Shown: positions 15,502 to 24,570 of the stretch, piece by piece
Position numbering within the stretch: position 1 is the stretch's first letter
How the letters are laid out: each line of letters starts with the position of its first letter
Assembly: GCA_027365225.1 (NCBI GenBank)
Contig: DAHXNV010000017.1
Span: forward strand, 1 to 38,758
DNA from: Gammaproteobacteria bacterium
Lineage (GTDB): Bacteria; Pseudomonadota; Gammaproteobacteria; Steroidobacterales; Steroidobacteraceae
Length of the DNA: 38,758 nucleotides
Direction: 5' to 3'
Translations under genes and position numbers: made by a program
The notes under the pieces: generated by a model
The model's input: the letters and a program-made list of their open reading frames with translations, nothing else
What the model was told of the DNA's origin: nothing
Databases searched by the model: none

Positions 15502-17127
15502 ATGACCGATAGCTACATCGCGCTGGCGCGCAAATGGCGCCCCAAGGCGTTCAACGAGCTCGTGGGCCAGGACCATGTGCGCCAGGCACTGATCAACGCG
15601 CTGCGATCCGGGCGCGTGCATCACGCGTTCCTGTTCACCGGCACGCGCGGCGTCGGCAAGACCTCCATTGCGCGCATCCTCGCCAAATGCCTCAACTGCG
15701 AAGTCGGCGTCACCGATACCCCCTGTGGTCAGTGCGCCAGCTGCCGCGAGATCGAGACCGGGCGGTTCGTGGATCTGATCGAGGTCGATGCCGCCTCGCG
15801 CACCAAGGTCGACGACACCCGCGAGATCCTGGACAACGTGCAGTTCGCGCCCACGCGCGGGCGCTACAAGGTGTACCTCATCGACGAGGTGCACATGCTC
15901 TCGACGCACTCGTTCAACGCGCTGCTGAAGACACTGGAGGAGCCGCCGCCGCACGTGAAGTTCCTGCTGGCGACCACCGACCCGCAGAAGCTGCCCGTGA
16001 CCGTGTTGTCGCGTTGTCTGCAATTCAATCTCAAGCGCATCGCGACCGGGCAGATCGCCGCGACGCTGCGCGCCGTGCTCGAGCAGGAGGGTGTCGCCTT
16101 CGAGCCGGCCGGCGTCGCGCTGGTGGCGCAGGCCGCCGATGGGAGCATGCGCGATGCGCTGTCGCTGCTCGATCAACTGATCGCTTTCGGCGGCGGGAGC
16201 GTCGCGGAGAGCGAGGCGCGCGCCATGCTCGGCACCGTGGCGCGCGATCACGTCGTGCAGCTCGCCGAGCGGCTGGCCGCCGGCGAGGGCCCCGGGCTGC
16301 TTCGCTGCGCGCGCTCGCTCGAGCAGTGGGCGCCCGATTACGCCCAGTTGCTCGATGAACTCGCCGCGCTGCTCACGCGCGTCGCGCTCCGGCAGGTCGT
16401 GGGGGAGGAGTACCAGAGCGACGAGCTGTACGCGCCGGAGCTGATCGCCCGTCTGGCGGGGGAGTTCGCGGCCGAGGACGTGCAGCTGTACTACCAGACG
16501 GCCATCACGGGCCGGCGCGATCTGCCGCTGGCACCCGATCCGCGCACGGGCTTCGAGATGACGCTGCTCAGAATGATCGCGTTCCGTCCGGGGGGTGAGC
16601 CGGGGATGCCGGGCGCCGCGCCGGCCGGGACGGCTGCGGCGAGCCCGAAGCGCGCGGCCGCAAGACCGGAGAGGTTCTCCGAGAGTCATTCGCCTCAGGC
16701 CGAGTCCTCGCCGGCAGCCGGGCAATCCGCCGGCGCCGAGCCGACGCTCGAGCAGCAGTGGAGCGCGCTGCTGGCACAGCTCGATCTGCAGGGTGCGGCG
16801 CGTCAGCTGGCCAGCCACTGCGTGCTCATCGCTCGGGAAGCGGGGCGCGTGCAGCTTGCGCTGGATCCGCGCAGCCGATCCCTGCGCGCCGCTTCCCTGG
16901 AGGAGAAGCTCGCGCAGGCGCTCTCACGCCACTTCGGCGAGCCGCTCCGATTGGAGTTCGTCGCCGCGGCCGAGGCCGGCGAGACACCGGCCGAGGCGCG
17001 CCAGCGCGCCTCGCGCGAGCGCTCCGAAGCCGCCCGCCGCGCGTTCGAGTCCGACCCGGGCGTGCAAAGCTTTCGCGAGCGCTTCGGAGCGGAAGTGATT
17101 TCCGAGACCGTCCGCCCCGTGAAATGA
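15502..17127 (+). CDS. dnaX: DNA polymerase III subunit tau/gamma
   Basis: DnaX is the ATPase of the clamp loader and, as tau, tethers polymerase cores at the fork. The 541-residue protein has Walker A G47-T-R-G-V-G-K-T54, a zinc-binding set C66, C75, C78, C81, EVDAASRTKVDD (94-105), Walker B YLIDEVHML (125-133) and the SRC sensor-type region near 170. A Pro/Ala-rich linker (about 360-415) precedes a domain V-like C-terminus. It is shorter than the 643-residue E. coli tau, mainly in the linker. I saw no A-rich slippery sequence of the kind that makes gamma by frameshifting in E. coli. It follows ffs and leads ybaB and recR. Confidence 0.97.
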   Translation: MTDSYIALARKWRPKAFNELVGQDHVRQALINALRSGRVHHAFLFTGTRGVGKTSIARILAKCLNCEVGVTDTPCGQCASCREIETGRFVDLIEVDAASRTKVDDTREILDNVQFAPTRGRYKVYLIDEVHMLSTHSFNALLKTLEEPPPHVKFLLATTDPQKLPVTVLSRCLQFNLKRIATGQIAATLRAVLEQEGVAFEPAGVALVAQAADGSMRDALSLLDQLIAFGGGSVAESEARAMLGTVARDHVVQLAERLAAGEGPGLLRCARSLEQWAPDYAQLLDELAALLTRVALRQVVGEEYQSDELYAPELIARLAGEFAAEDVQLYYQTAITGRRDLPLAPDPRTGFEMTLLRMIAFRPGGEPGMPGAAPAGTAAASPKRAAARPERFSESHSPQAESSPAAGQSAGAEPTLEQQWSALLAQLDLQGAARQLASHCVLIAREAGRVQLALDPRSRSLRAASLEEKLAQALSRHFGEPLRLEFVAAAEAGETPAEARQRASRERSEAARRAFESDPGVQSFRERFGAEVISETVRPVK

Positions 17128-17173
17128 TCCGGCGCAGCCGGCAACCCATTCGTGACCATCGAGGAGCGACCTC

Positions 17174-17497
17174 ATGCGAGGCAATATCAACCAGCTGATG
17201 AAACAGGCCCAGGCCATGCAGGAATCCATGCAGAGGGCGCAGGAGGAAATCGCCCGCATGGAGGTGCTCGGGCAGTCCGGTGGCGGCATGGTCAAGGTCA
17301 CCATGACCGGCCGGCACGAAGTGCGGCGCGTTCAGATCGAGCCCGCAGTGATCGGCGAGGATCGCGAGATGCTCGAAGACCTCGTGGCGGCAGCAGTGAA
17401 CGACGCGGTGCACAAGGTCGAGGTGAGCACGCAGGAGAAGATGTCGTCGGTTACCGCCGGGCTGCAACTGCCCCCGGGAATGAAGCTGCCCTTCTGA
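17174..17497 (+). CDS. ybaB: Nucleoid-associated protein YbaB/EbfC
   Basis: A 107-residue YbaB-family protein that forms small DNA-binding dimers and is nearly always encoded between dnaX and recR, as here. It starts [16 protein letters not shown], contains the family core [19 protein letters not shown] (about 37-55) and ends with the usual [13 protein letters not shown] strong GAGGAG site precedes the ATG. It begins 46 bases after dnaX and ends 7 bases before recR, so the three form one operon. Confidence 0.96.
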   Translation: MRGNINQLMKQAQAMQESMQRAQEEIARMEVLGQSGGGMVKVTMTGRHEVRRVQIEPAVIGEDREMLEDLVAAAVNDAVHKVEVSTQEKMSSVTAGLQLPPGMKLPF

Positions 17498-17504
17498 GCG
17501 AGCC

Positions 17505-18101
17505 GTGAAGTATTCCCCGCGTCTCGCCCAGCTGATCGAGGCGCTGCGCGCGCTGCCCGGTGTGGGCCCGAAGAGTGCCCAACGCATGGCGTTTCAGCTC
17601 CTGCGGGACGGGCGATCGGCCGCCCAGACGCTCGCGCAATCGCTCGAGGCGGCACTGGCGGCCGTCAAGCCTTGCCGGCGCTGTCGCATGTTCGCCGAGG
17701 AGGATCTGTGCGCGATCTGCGCCTCGCCGCAGCGCGAGGCGGGGTTGTTGTGCGTGGTCGAGACGCCCGCCGATGTCGTCGCCGTCGAGCAGTCGGGCAG
17801 CTACCGGGGGCGCTACTTCGTGCTGATGGGGCATCTGTCGCCGCTCGATGGCATGGGACCTGAGCAGCTCGGTGTGCGCGAGCTCGAGGCGATCCTCGAT
17901 GAGGGCGGGCTGCGCGAGCTGATTCTTGCCACCAACCCCACGGTCGAAGGCGAGGCGACCGCTCATTACCTGGCCGAGCTGGCCCTGCGCCGCGGCTTGC
18001 GCGCCAGCCGCATCGCCCACGGGGTGCCGATCGGAGGGGAGATCGAGTACGTTGACGGCGGTACGCTGGCGCGCGCGTTGAGCGGCCGGCAGAACATTTG
18101 A
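17505..18101 (+). CDS. recR: Recombination mediator protein RecR
   Basis: RecR works with RecF and RecO to load RecA at single-strand gaps. The 198-residue protein, the standard length, has the N-terminal helix-hairpin-helix [17 protein letters not shown] (14-30), a zinc finger C57-x2-C60...C69-x2-C72, and a Toprim domain from about 80 ([34 protein letters not shown]). It ends in the conserved [21 protein letters not shown] region. The start is a GTG 7 bases after ybaB, which suggests coupled translation. It is convergent with rsgA, 13 bases apart. Confidence 0.97.
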   Translation: MKYSPRLAQLIEALRALPGVGPKSAQRMAFQLLRDGRSAAQTLAQSLEAALAAVKPCRRCRMFAEEDLCAICASPQREAGLLCVVETPADVVAVEQSGSYRGRYFVLMGHLSPLDGMGPEQLGVRELEAILDEGGLRELILATNPTVEGEATAHYLAELALRRGLRASRIAHGVPIGGEIEYVDGGTLARALSGRQNI

Positions 18102-18114
18102 TTGCGGGGCGTCC

Positions 18115-19035
18115 TCAGCCGCGGCGCGAGCCGTGCTCCTGCCCCGGCATGAGCGTCTCGCGCAGGCGGCGCAGGCGGCGGTAGCTCTCGTATCGGCGCG
18201 CGTGTATTTCGCCACGCTCGAGGGCTGCGCGGACCGCGCAATCGGGCTCGCGCAGATGCTGGCAGTCGAGAAAGCGGCAGCCGCCGGCCAGGCGCGCCAC
18301 CTCGGTGAACCCGAGCGAGCGAGCATCGAGCGCGGCCAGTGCCGGGGCGAAATCGCGCACACCCGGGGAATCGGCCAGTTGACCGCCGCTGGCGAGCGCG
18401 TACAGGCGCGAGGCGGTGGTCGTGTGACGGCCCTCCTGCTCCCGTGCCAGCGACCCGACCGTGATGTTCGCATCCGGGACCAGTCGCGCCGCCAGCGATG
18501 ACTTGCCTACGCCCGACTGGCCGACCAGTGCGGCCAGGCGTGCGCCGCAGGCCGTGCACAGCGCATCGAGGCCGGTTCCGGCGGCTGCCGAGACGGTGAT
18601 CGGGCGGTAGCCGGCGATCGCATAGCCCGCAAGTTGAGCCTCGAGCGCGGCATCGATGCCGAGGTCGGCCTTATTGAGCACCAGCACCGCCTCGATGCCG
18701 GCCGATTCGGCGGCGGCGAGGTAGCGGTCTGCGACGAACAGATCGGGCTCGGGAAGCGGTGCGATCACGACCAGCAGCCGCTCGAGATTGGCCAGTACCG
18801 GCTCGGCGCCGCCGCGCGCATTGCTGCGGTACAGGGCGGTGCGCCGCGGCAGCACTTCCAGGACGTGTACCTCCGCATGGCGCTCATCCAGCCGGCAACG
18901 CACCGTGTCGCCGCAGACGATCGAAAGCGCACGACCGAGCGGCCGCCCCGGCAGCTCGCGTCCGTCCCCGAGGCGCAGGCGCACTTGGCGGCCAAAGGCG
19001 CCGATCACGCGAGCATCGAACATTGTTACACTCAT
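18115..19035 (-). CDS. rsgA: Ribosome small-subunit GTPase RsgA
   Basis: RsgA is a circularly permuted GTPase that helps 30S maturation. The 306-residue protein has an N-terminal OB fold, then the G motifs in permuted order: N121-K-A-D (G4), G172-Q-S-G-V-G-K-S-S180 (G1), G202-R-H-T-T-T (switch I) and D222-S-P-G (G3). A C-terminal zinc region follows with Cys/His in [17 protein letters not shown] chose the ATG at 19035. An ATG at 19023 is also possible, while the frame open to 19437 runs over orn and is not coding. GATAAT lies 9 bases before the start on this strand, so the leader may be extremely short. It diverges from orn, with 46 bases between the start codons. Confidence 0.95.
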   Translation of the reverse strand: MSVTMFDARVIGAFGRQVRLRLGDGRELPGRPLGRALSIVCGDTVRCRLDERHAEVHVLEVLPRRTALYRSNARGGAEPVLANLERLLVVIAPLPEPDLFVADRYLAAAESAGIEAVLVLNKADLGIDAALEAQLAGYAIAGYRPITVSAAAGTGLDALCTACGARLAALVGQSGVGKSSLAARLVPDANITVGSLAREQEGRHTTTASRLYALASGGQLADSPGVRDFAPALAALDARSLGFTEVARLAGGCRFLDCQHLREPDCAVRAALERGEIHARRYESYRRLRRLRETLMPGQEHGSRRG

Positions 19036-19081
19036 CGCTCGCCGATTATCACCCACGACTATCGCCCACCGCGAGCCGAGC

Positions 19082-19645
19082 ATGCGCAGCGCCGACAACC
19101 TGATCTGGATCGACCTGGAAATGACGGGCTTGAAGCCCGAGACCGACGCCATCCTGGAGATCGCCACCCTGGTCACGGACAAGTCGCTCAACGTGCTCGC
19201 CGAAGGACCGGTGATCGCCGTCCACCAGGACGAAGCGGTGCTCGCGGGCATGGACGAGTGGAACCAGAAGCAGCATGGCGGCTCGGGGTTGCTCGCGCGC
19301 GTGCGGGCCAGCACTCTCGACACTGCGCAGGCGGAGGCGCTTACGCTCGCATTCCTCATGCCGCTCGTGCCGCCGGGCGCCTCACCGATGTGCGGCAACA
19401 GCATTTGCCAGGATCGCAGATTTCTCGCCCGGCTCATGCCGCGTCTCGAGCGATTCTTTCATTATCGTAATCTCGACGTCAGCACGCTGAAGGAGCTGGC
19501 GCGCCGCTGGGCACCCGAGGTGCTCGAGGGACTGGTGAAACAGGAGGCGCACCTGGCGCTCGCCGACATCCAGGAATCCCTGGGCGAGCTGCGCCACTAT
19601 CGCGCCAAGCTGTTCCGGCCCGCTTACGGCGGGCAGTCCGGTTGA
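19082..19645 (+). CDS. orn: Oligoribonuclease
   Basis: Orn is the DEDDh exonuclease that degrades 2-5 nt RNAs, including pGpG. The 187-residue protein, close to the family length, has the first acidic motif IDLEMTGL (9-16), an internal [12 protein letters not shown] motif (about 103-114), [10 protein letters not shown], and the final motif with His and Asp in [14 protein letters not shown]. The ATG at 19082 gives the usual N-terminus [17 protein letters not shown]. An upstream open frame from 18788 is antisense to rsgA. It is convergent with ppsA, 12 bases apart. Confidence 0.97.
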   Translation: MRSADNLIWIDLEMTGLKPETDAILEIATLVTDKSLNVLAEGPVIAVHQDEAVLAGMDEWNQKQHGGSGLLARVRASTLDTAQAEALTLAFLMPLVPPGASPMCGNSICQDRRFLARLMPRLERFFHYRNLDVSTLKELARRWAPEVLEGLVKQEAHLALADIQESLGELRHYRAKLFRPAYGGQSG

Positions 19646-19657
19646 GCGGCGCCGCCG

Positions 19658-22027
19658 CTACTGCCGCTCGCTCTCGCCGGCGAGCCGCAGCCAGGTCTCG
19701 ACCACGGTGTCGGGGTTGAGCGAGATGCTCTCGATGCCCTGATCGAGCAGCCAGCGTGCGAAGTCAGGATGATCCGAGGGCCCCTGACCGCAGATTCCGA
19801 TGTACTTGCCCTGGTTGCGGCAGGCGGTGATCGCCATGGCGATCAGACGGCGTACGGCCGGGTCACGCTCGTCGAATTGATGCGCCACGAGCGCCGAGTC
19901 GCGATCGATTCCGAGCGTCAGTTGGGTGAGGTCGTTGGAGCCGATCGACATGCCGTCGAAGTGCTCGAGGTACTCCTCGGCGAGCAGCGCGTTGGTCGGC
20001 AGCTCGCACATCATGATCACTTTCAGGCCCCGCTCGCCGCGCTCGATGCCATTGTCGGCGAGCAGCTCGGTCACTCTGCGGCCCTCGGCGACGGTGCGCA
20101 CGAACGGCACCATGACCTGCACGTTCTCGAGCCCTTGCTGCTCGCGCACTCGTTTGATCGCTCGGCACTCGAGCTCGAAGCACGGCCGAAAGCGCTCATC
20201 GACATAGCGGGCCGCGCCGCGCAAACCCAGCATGGGATTCTCTTCGCGCGGCTCATAGCGGCTGCCGCCGATGAGGTTGGCGTATTCGTTCGATTTGAAA
20301 TCGGAAAGGCGCACGATGACCGGTTCCGGGGCGAACGCCGCGGCGATCTGGGCGATTCCCTCGGCAAGCTTCTCGACGTAGAAGCTCACCGGGTCCGAGT
20401 AGCCGGCCATCAGCGGGACGATCTGCTCGCGCAGTCCGGCATCGAGCTGCGCGTATTCGAGCAGGGCCCGCGGGTGCACGCCGATCATCCGGCTGATGAT
20501 GAATTCCAGCCGCGCCAGGCCGACGCCCCGGTTGGGTATCGCGGCGAATCCGAACGCCCGATCGGGGTTGGCGACGTTCATCATGATCTTCACGGGCAGC
20601 TTCGGCAGCGTGCCGAGCTCGATCTGGCGGTGCTCGAACTCGAGCAGCCCCTCGTAGACGTAGCCGGTGTCGCCTTCGGCGCACGAGACCGTCACGGGTT
20701 GACCCTCGCCGATGCGCGCGGTGGCGTCCGTGCACCCGACCACCGCGGGGATGCCGAGCTCGCGGGCGATGATCGCCGCATGACAGGTGCGTCCGCCGCG
20801 GTTGGTCACGATGGCCGCGGCCCGCTTCATCACCGGCTCCCAATCCGGGTCGGTCATGTCCGCCACCAGGACATCGCCACTGTGCACGCGGGCCATCTCC
20901 CGCACCTCGCGCACGATGCGCCCCGGACCGGCGCCGATGCGCTGGCCGATGCTGCGCCCGGTGGCGAGCACGCGGGTGCGGCTCGATTTGAGCGCAAAGC
21001 GCTCGATGGTGCGTCCGGAGCGGCTCTGCACGGTCTCGGGGCGGGCCTGCAGGATGTAGAGCTTGCCGCTCTCGCCGTCCTTGCCCCATTCGATATCCAT
21101 CGGCTTGCCGTAGTGCGTCTCGATGATGAGCCCCTGGCGGGCGAGGTCGAGGACGTCGGCGTCGCTCAGGCAGAAGCGCGCGCGCTGCTCGGGGGCGACC
21201 TCGACGGTGCGCACCCGCGCCTGCTCCCCGGGCTCGGCGTAGATCATCTTGATCGCCTTGCCGCCGAGGTTGCGCCGCAACAGCGCCGCCTTGCCCTGGC
21301 GCAGCGCCGGCTTGTAGACGTAGAACTCATCGGGATTGACCGCTCCCTGGACCACGGTCTCGCCGAGTCCGTAGGCGGCGGTGATGAATACCACGTCGCG
21401 AAATCCCGAGTCCGTATCGAGCGTGAACATGACACCGCTCGCACCGCGGTCGCTGCGCACCATGTGCTGCACGCCGGCCGAGAGCGCCACCGCCGAATGA
21501 TCGAATCCTTGGTGGACCCGATAGGCGATGGCGCGATCGTTGAACAGCGAGGCGAACACCGCGTGCATCGCGGCCAGCACCTGCGCCTCGCCGCGCACGT
21601 TCAGGAACGTCTCCTGCTGGCCTGCGAAGGAGGCCTCGGGCAGATCCTCGGCCGTGGCCGAGGAGCGCACCGCCACGGCGATCTGCCGCCCGCCGCCGAG
21701 CTGGCGCAGCGCATCCCGGACGGCCTGCTCGAGCGGCGGTGGCAAGCCGGTGGCGAGGATCCACTGGCGAATGCGCGCTCCGGTGGCCGCCAGACGCGCG
21801 ATGTCGTTCACCTCGAGAGTGGCGAGCTCGGCGCGGATGCGGGCATCGAGTCCGTCCTGCCGGAGAAATTCACGATAGGCGTGCGCAGTGGTGGCGAAGC
21901 CGTCCGGAACGCTGATGCCGAGCGGCGCGAGCGCTCGGATCATCTCTCCAAGGGAGGCGTTCTTGCCGCCGACGGATTCGATGTCGTGTTGACCCACGCG
22001 CTCGAAGGGTACGACGTATGTGTCCAT
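19658..22027 (-). CDS. ppsA: Phosphoenolpyruvate synthase (pyruvate, water dikinase)
   Basis: PpsA makes PEP from pyruvate and ATP, the entry step of gluconeogenesis. The 789-residue protein has the N-terminal ATP-grasp domain starting [25 protein letters not shown] and the phospho-His domain [21 protein letters not shown] with catalytic H416. The C-terminal PEP-binding barrel ends in [11 protein letters not shown] and [16 protein letters not shown]. The ATG at 22027 has AGGA 8 bases upstream. A longer frame to 22084 overlaps the divergent ppsR start. The two start codons lie 55 bases apart, so enzyme and regulator share one intergenic region. Confidence 0.97.
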   Translation of the reverse strand: MDTYVVPFERVGQHDIESVGGKNASLGEMIRALAPLGISVPDGFATTAHAYREFLRQDGLDARIRAELATLEVNDIARLAATGARIRQWILATGLPPPLEQAVRDALRQLGGGRQIAVAVRSSATAEDLPEASFAGQQETFLNVRGEAQVLAAMHAVFASLFNDRAIAYRVHQGFDHSAVALSAGVQHMVRSDRGASGVMFTLDTDSGFRDVVFITAAYGLGETVVQGAVNPDEFYVYKPALRQGKAALLRRNLGGKAIKMIYAEPGEQARVRTVEVAPEQRARFCLSDADVLDLARQGLIIETHYGKPMDIEWGKDGESGKLYILQARPETVQSRSGRTIERFALKSSRTRVLATGRSIGQRIGAGPGRIVREVREMARVHSGDVLVADMTDPDWEPVMKRAAAIVTNRGGRTCHAAIIARELGIPAVVGCTDATARIGEGQPVTVSCAEGDTGYVYEGLLEFEHRQIELGTLPKLPVKIMMNVANPDRAFGFAAIPNRGVGLARLEFIISRMIGVHPRALLEYAQLDAGLREQIVPLMAGYSDPVSFYVEKLAEGIAQIAAAFAPEPVIVRLSDFKSNEYANLIGGSRYEPREENPMLGLRGAARYVDERFRPCFELECRAIKRVREQQGLENVQVMVPFVRTVAEGRRVTELLADNGIERGERGLKVIMMCELPTNALLAEEYLEHFDGMSIGSNDLTQLTLGIDRDSALVAHQFDERDPAVRRLIAMAITACRNQGKYIGICGQGPSDHPDFARWLLDQGIESISLNPDTVVETWLRLAGESERQ

Positions 22028-22082
22028 CGGAAATCCTGGTTGCTGCTTGCTCCGCGCCGCGCGCGGTGGAACACTGCGTGCC

Positions 22083-22931
22083 ATGGGAATCGCTGCCGAG
22101 CCTCGCGCCGTGGGCCGACGAACCGTCTTCTTCGTCTCTGACCAGACGGGAGTGACCGCCGAGACGCTGGGTCACAGTCTGATGACCCAATTCGAGGGTC
22201 TGGAATTTCGCGCGGTGACTTTGCCATTTGTCTCGACCGTTGACAAGGCCGAGGAGGTGGTGCGCCGCATCGATCGCGCGGCGCTCGAGGACGGCCGGCG
22301 GCCGATCGTGTTCAGCACGATCGTGCACGATGAGTTGCGCGAAGTGGTACGGCGCTCGCACGGACTGTGCCTGGATTTCTTCGCCGCATTCGTCGGGCCG
22401 CTGGAGCGGGAACTCGATACCCGCTCGACGCACCGGACCGGACGCGCCCACGGCATCGCCGATCCGGCGGCTTACTCCGCGCGCATCAATGCCACCAACT
22501 TTGCGTTGGCCAACGACGACGGCGCCGGTGGGGACTATGCACATGCCGACATCGTGTTAATCGGCGTGTCACGCTGTGGCAAGACGCCAACGTGCCTGTA
22601 TCTGGCGCTGCAGTACGGGATCTTCGCGGCCAACTATCCGCTGACGGAGGAGGATCTGGATTGCGGGCGGCTGCCGGCTCGAATCGACCCGTTTCGCACC
22701 AAGCTGTTTGCGCTCACCATCAAGCCCGAGCGGTTGCAGCAGATTCGCAACGAGCGCCGCCCGAACAGCCGCTATGCCTCCGCGCCGCAGGTGCGCTACG
22801 AGCTGCATTCAGCCGAGGCGCTGATCGCGCAGCATGGCATCCCCTCGCTGGATACCACCGAGTGCTCGATCGAGGAGATCGCCAGCCGCATCCTCAATAC
22901 CACCGGCATCGAGCGGCGGTTGCGCGGCTGA
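22083..22931 (+). CDS. ppsR: PEP synthase regulatory protein (DUF299 kinase/phosphorylase)
   Basis: PpsR is a bifunctional enzyme that inactivates PEP synthase by ADP-dependent threonine phosphorylation and reactivates it by phosphorolysis. The 282-residue protein begins [22 protein letters not shown] (about 12-33) and has the family's P-loop G161-V-S-R-C-G-K-T168 followed by PTCLYLA. It continues through [10 protein letters not shown] and ends [12 protein letters not shown]. The ATG at 22083 gives the standard N-terminus. Divergent pairing with ppsA strongly supports the function. A UUCG-loop hairpin follows 37 bases after the stop. Confidence 0.96.
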   Translation: MGIAAEPRAVGRRTVFFVSDQTGVTAETLGHSLMTQFEGLEFRAVTLPFVSTVDKAEEVVRRIDRAALEDGRRPIVFSTIVHDELREVVRRSHGLCLDFFAAFVGPLERELDTRSTHRTGRAHGIADPAAYSARINATNFALANDDGAGGDYAHADIVLIGVSRCGKTPTCLYLALQYGIFAANYPLTEEDLDCGRLPARIDPFRTKLFALTIKPERLQQIRNERRPNSRYASAPQVRYELHSAEALIAQHGIPSLDTTECSIEEIASRILNTTGIERRLRG

Positions 22932-22968
22932 GGTCGGCTGCTAGCACGAAAATTGCACACGTGATGGG

Positions 22969-22990
22969 CGTGGCGCCTTCGGGCGCCACG
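22969..22990 (+). terminator. 9-bp hairpin with UUCG loop after ppsR
   Basis: CGTGGCGCC at 22969-22977 and GGCGCCACG at 22982-22990 form a perfect stem closed by TTCG, an unusually stable tetraloop. It lies just downstream of ppsR. It has no T-run after it and abuts the likely -35 of the next gene (TTGCGC, 22994). Confidence 0.5.
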
Positions 22991-22993
22991 GCT

Positions 22994-23020
22994 TGCGCTG
23001 TCGTGCCCCTCCGCTATAGT
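22994..23020 (+). promoter_or_regulatory. Sigma-70-like promoter placing the start site at the DUF1249 start codon
   Basis: TTGCGC (about 22993-22998) and TATAGT (23015-23020) are about 16 bases apart. A transcript starting the usual 7 bases after the -10 would begin at or next to the GTG/ATG at 23025-23028, that is, with little or no leader. Confidence 0.5.
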
Positions 23021-23027
23021 CGGGGTG

Positions 23028-23486
23028 ATGCGCAATGAGACATTGACCCCGGTTTCCTGGCGGGCCCGACCGCGCAGCTTCGTGGCGCTGATGAGTCTGT
23101 ACGAGAGCAACTATATTCGACTCGGCCGGCTCGTCGGGACGCCTGGCGCGCTCATCGGAACCTATCGCTCGCGGGTGGCGGGTGACTGCGATCTGCTGCT
23201 CGCCGTGGTGGAGCGGTGCGCGTACACCAGCATCCTGGATCTCACGTACGAGCTGCTCGACGGGAGGGAGCCGGTGCGTTTTCCGCAGCTGCGCTTGCGC
23301 GTGTATCACGATGCGCGGCTGGTCGAGGCCGAGCGCTGCGCCGGCACCGCGGCTGAGGCTGCGCTTCAGGCCGGTCGATGCGCAGAGCGTGAACTGCATC
23401 AGCGCTGGATGCGAAACATGATGTTAAACAAATGGTTGGAGTATTGTGCGGAGCGTGGCCATCGCTTCGCGGCACCCATCATGTGA
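23028..23486 (+). CDS. DUF1249 family protein (YqiB-like)
   Basis: A 152-residue protein of the uncharacterised DUF1249 family found in gammaproteobacteria. Family features seen are SFVALMSLYESNYIRLGRL near the N-terminus, a central DLLLAVVERCAYTSILDLTYEL, and PQLRLRVYHDARLVEAERC (about 88-106). The C-terminus ends in KWLEYCAERGH. No enzyme motif is visible. Either the ATG at 23028 or the GTG immediately before it is the start. There is no Shine-Dalgarno sequence, and a good -10 element lies 7 bases upstream, which suggests a leaderless message. The following coiled-coil gene is 27 bases downstream and probably co-transcribed. Confidence 0.85.
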   Translation: MRNETLTPVSWRARPRSFVALMSLYESNYIRLGRLVGTPGALIGTYRSRVAGDCDLLLAVVERCAYTSILDLTYELLDGREPVRFPQLRLRVYHDARLVEAERCAGTAAEAALQAGRCAERELHQRWMRNMMLNKWLEYCAERGHRFAAPIM

Positions 23487-23513
23487 TTCCCGGCGGCGCG
23501 TTCCGCACCGGCG

Positions 23514-24557
23514 ATGAAGGCATTTCGACAACTGGGTTTTCTGAAGCTGCCATTCCAGCGCGCGCAGGCGTCGCCCGACGACCATCGCGTGCTCGCTTTG
23601 TTTCGCAATCGCGCCGAGCTGAAGAAGGCCTTTGGTGACCTCAAGGACGATCTGGAGCGGCTGAAGGATCGAATCAAGCAGCAGGAAGGCCTCACGCGGC
23701 GGGTGCGGGAGACCCTGGCGGGGTTGGAGAGCCGCCTTGGCGTGAACGAGACCGCATATCCGGCGCTGGTGTTCTATCAGCTGCGCCACCTGTGGCAGCG
23801 AGGCCATGAGCAGCTCGAGCGTTTCGGCGGGGAGCTGGCGGCCCAGCAGGACGCGCACGAGCGCCGCGCGCACCTGGCCGAGCACAACCGAGTGCAGTTC
23901 GCCAGGCGCCAGAGCGCCGAGCAGCATCTGCACGTCACGCGCCAGCTTGCCGTGCAGGCGGCCGAGCGGCTCGAGCATCTCGAGCACGAGCGTGCCCGGT
24001 TGCGCCGTCTGTGGCACTTCTTCAAGCGGCGCGCGCTCGAGCACACGATCGCGCGCGCGCGAGCCGAGTCCGCCGAGGCCGACGTGTCGCTCGGGTCGGC
24101 GCAGAAAGCCGCGGCCGAGGTTGCCGCGACGCCGGTCCCGCCGTTTCCGGGGCTCTCGCTGCAGGCCCGGCGCATGATCAATCTCACCGTCATCGCCTAC
24201 GCACAGGTCATGTGCCAGCGCCTGACGGTCATGCCGTTGCTGCTCATGCGCGCCCGCGATGCGGTTCTCAGTCGCGACGTGATCGACGAGTATGGCAGCC
24301 GCACGGAGTGTCTTGCGCTGATGGGGCAGATCGAGCGCGCCGAAGCGTTGCTCGGCTCCAATGCCAGCGTCAGCCACGATATTCGCGTGCGCATCAAGGC
24401 GCTGCGCCTGCTGGCGCAGTACCGCGCTCCCGAGGACGCCGTCCCGACGGCCGATTCCATCGGCGGCGCCTCGGCACAGGCCGCCGGCTCCCCGGCCGGC
24501 ATTCCGAATGTGCTGGCCGAGGACACCTGGCACATTCACGGCGTCCTGCTGCGTTGA
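23514..24557 (+). CDS. Coiled-coil protein of unknown function
   Basis: I do not recognise a named family for this 347-residue protein. It is dominated by charged heptad-like stretches: residues about 30-75 (RNRAELKKAFGDLKDDLERLKDRIKQ type) and about 95-205, rich in Arg, Glu, Ala and His. A less charged C-terminal part has a possible amphipathic or hydrophobic segment near 220-245 (MINLTVIAYAQVMCQ). There is no signal peptide. Codon use matches its neighbours. It follows the DUF1249 gene closely and is convergent with prc, 13 bases away. A cytoplasmic scaffold or membrane-associated role is a guess only. Confidence 0.75.
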   Translation: MKAFRQLGFLKLPFQRAQASPDDHRVLALFRNRAELKKAFGDLKDDLERLKDRIKQQEGLTRRVRETLAGLESRLGVNETAYPALVFYQLRHLWQRGHEQLERFGGELAAQQDAHERRAHLAEHNRVQFARRQSAEQHLHVTRQLAVQAAERLEHLEHERARLRRLWHFFKRRALEHTIARARAESAEADVSLGSAQKAAAEVAATPVPPFPGLSLQARRMINLTVIAYAQVMCQRLTVMPLLLMRARDAVLSRDVIDEYGSRTECLALMGQIERAEALLGSNASVSHDIRVRIKALRLLAQYRAPEDAVPTADSIGGASAQAAGSPAGIPNVLAEDTWHIHGVLLR

Positions 24558-24570
24558 GCGCGTCGCGGCG

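Noticed and set aside
16600-16760. A programmed frameshift site in dnaX
   Set aside because: No A-rich slippery heptamer is visible in the linker; all runs are short and G/C-rich.
19769-22141. A 790-codon open frame on the plus strand
   Set aside because: It is antisense to ppsA, has His/Asp/Gly-rich composition typical of GC-rich antisense frames, and shows no family motifs, whereas ppsA is complete on the other strand.
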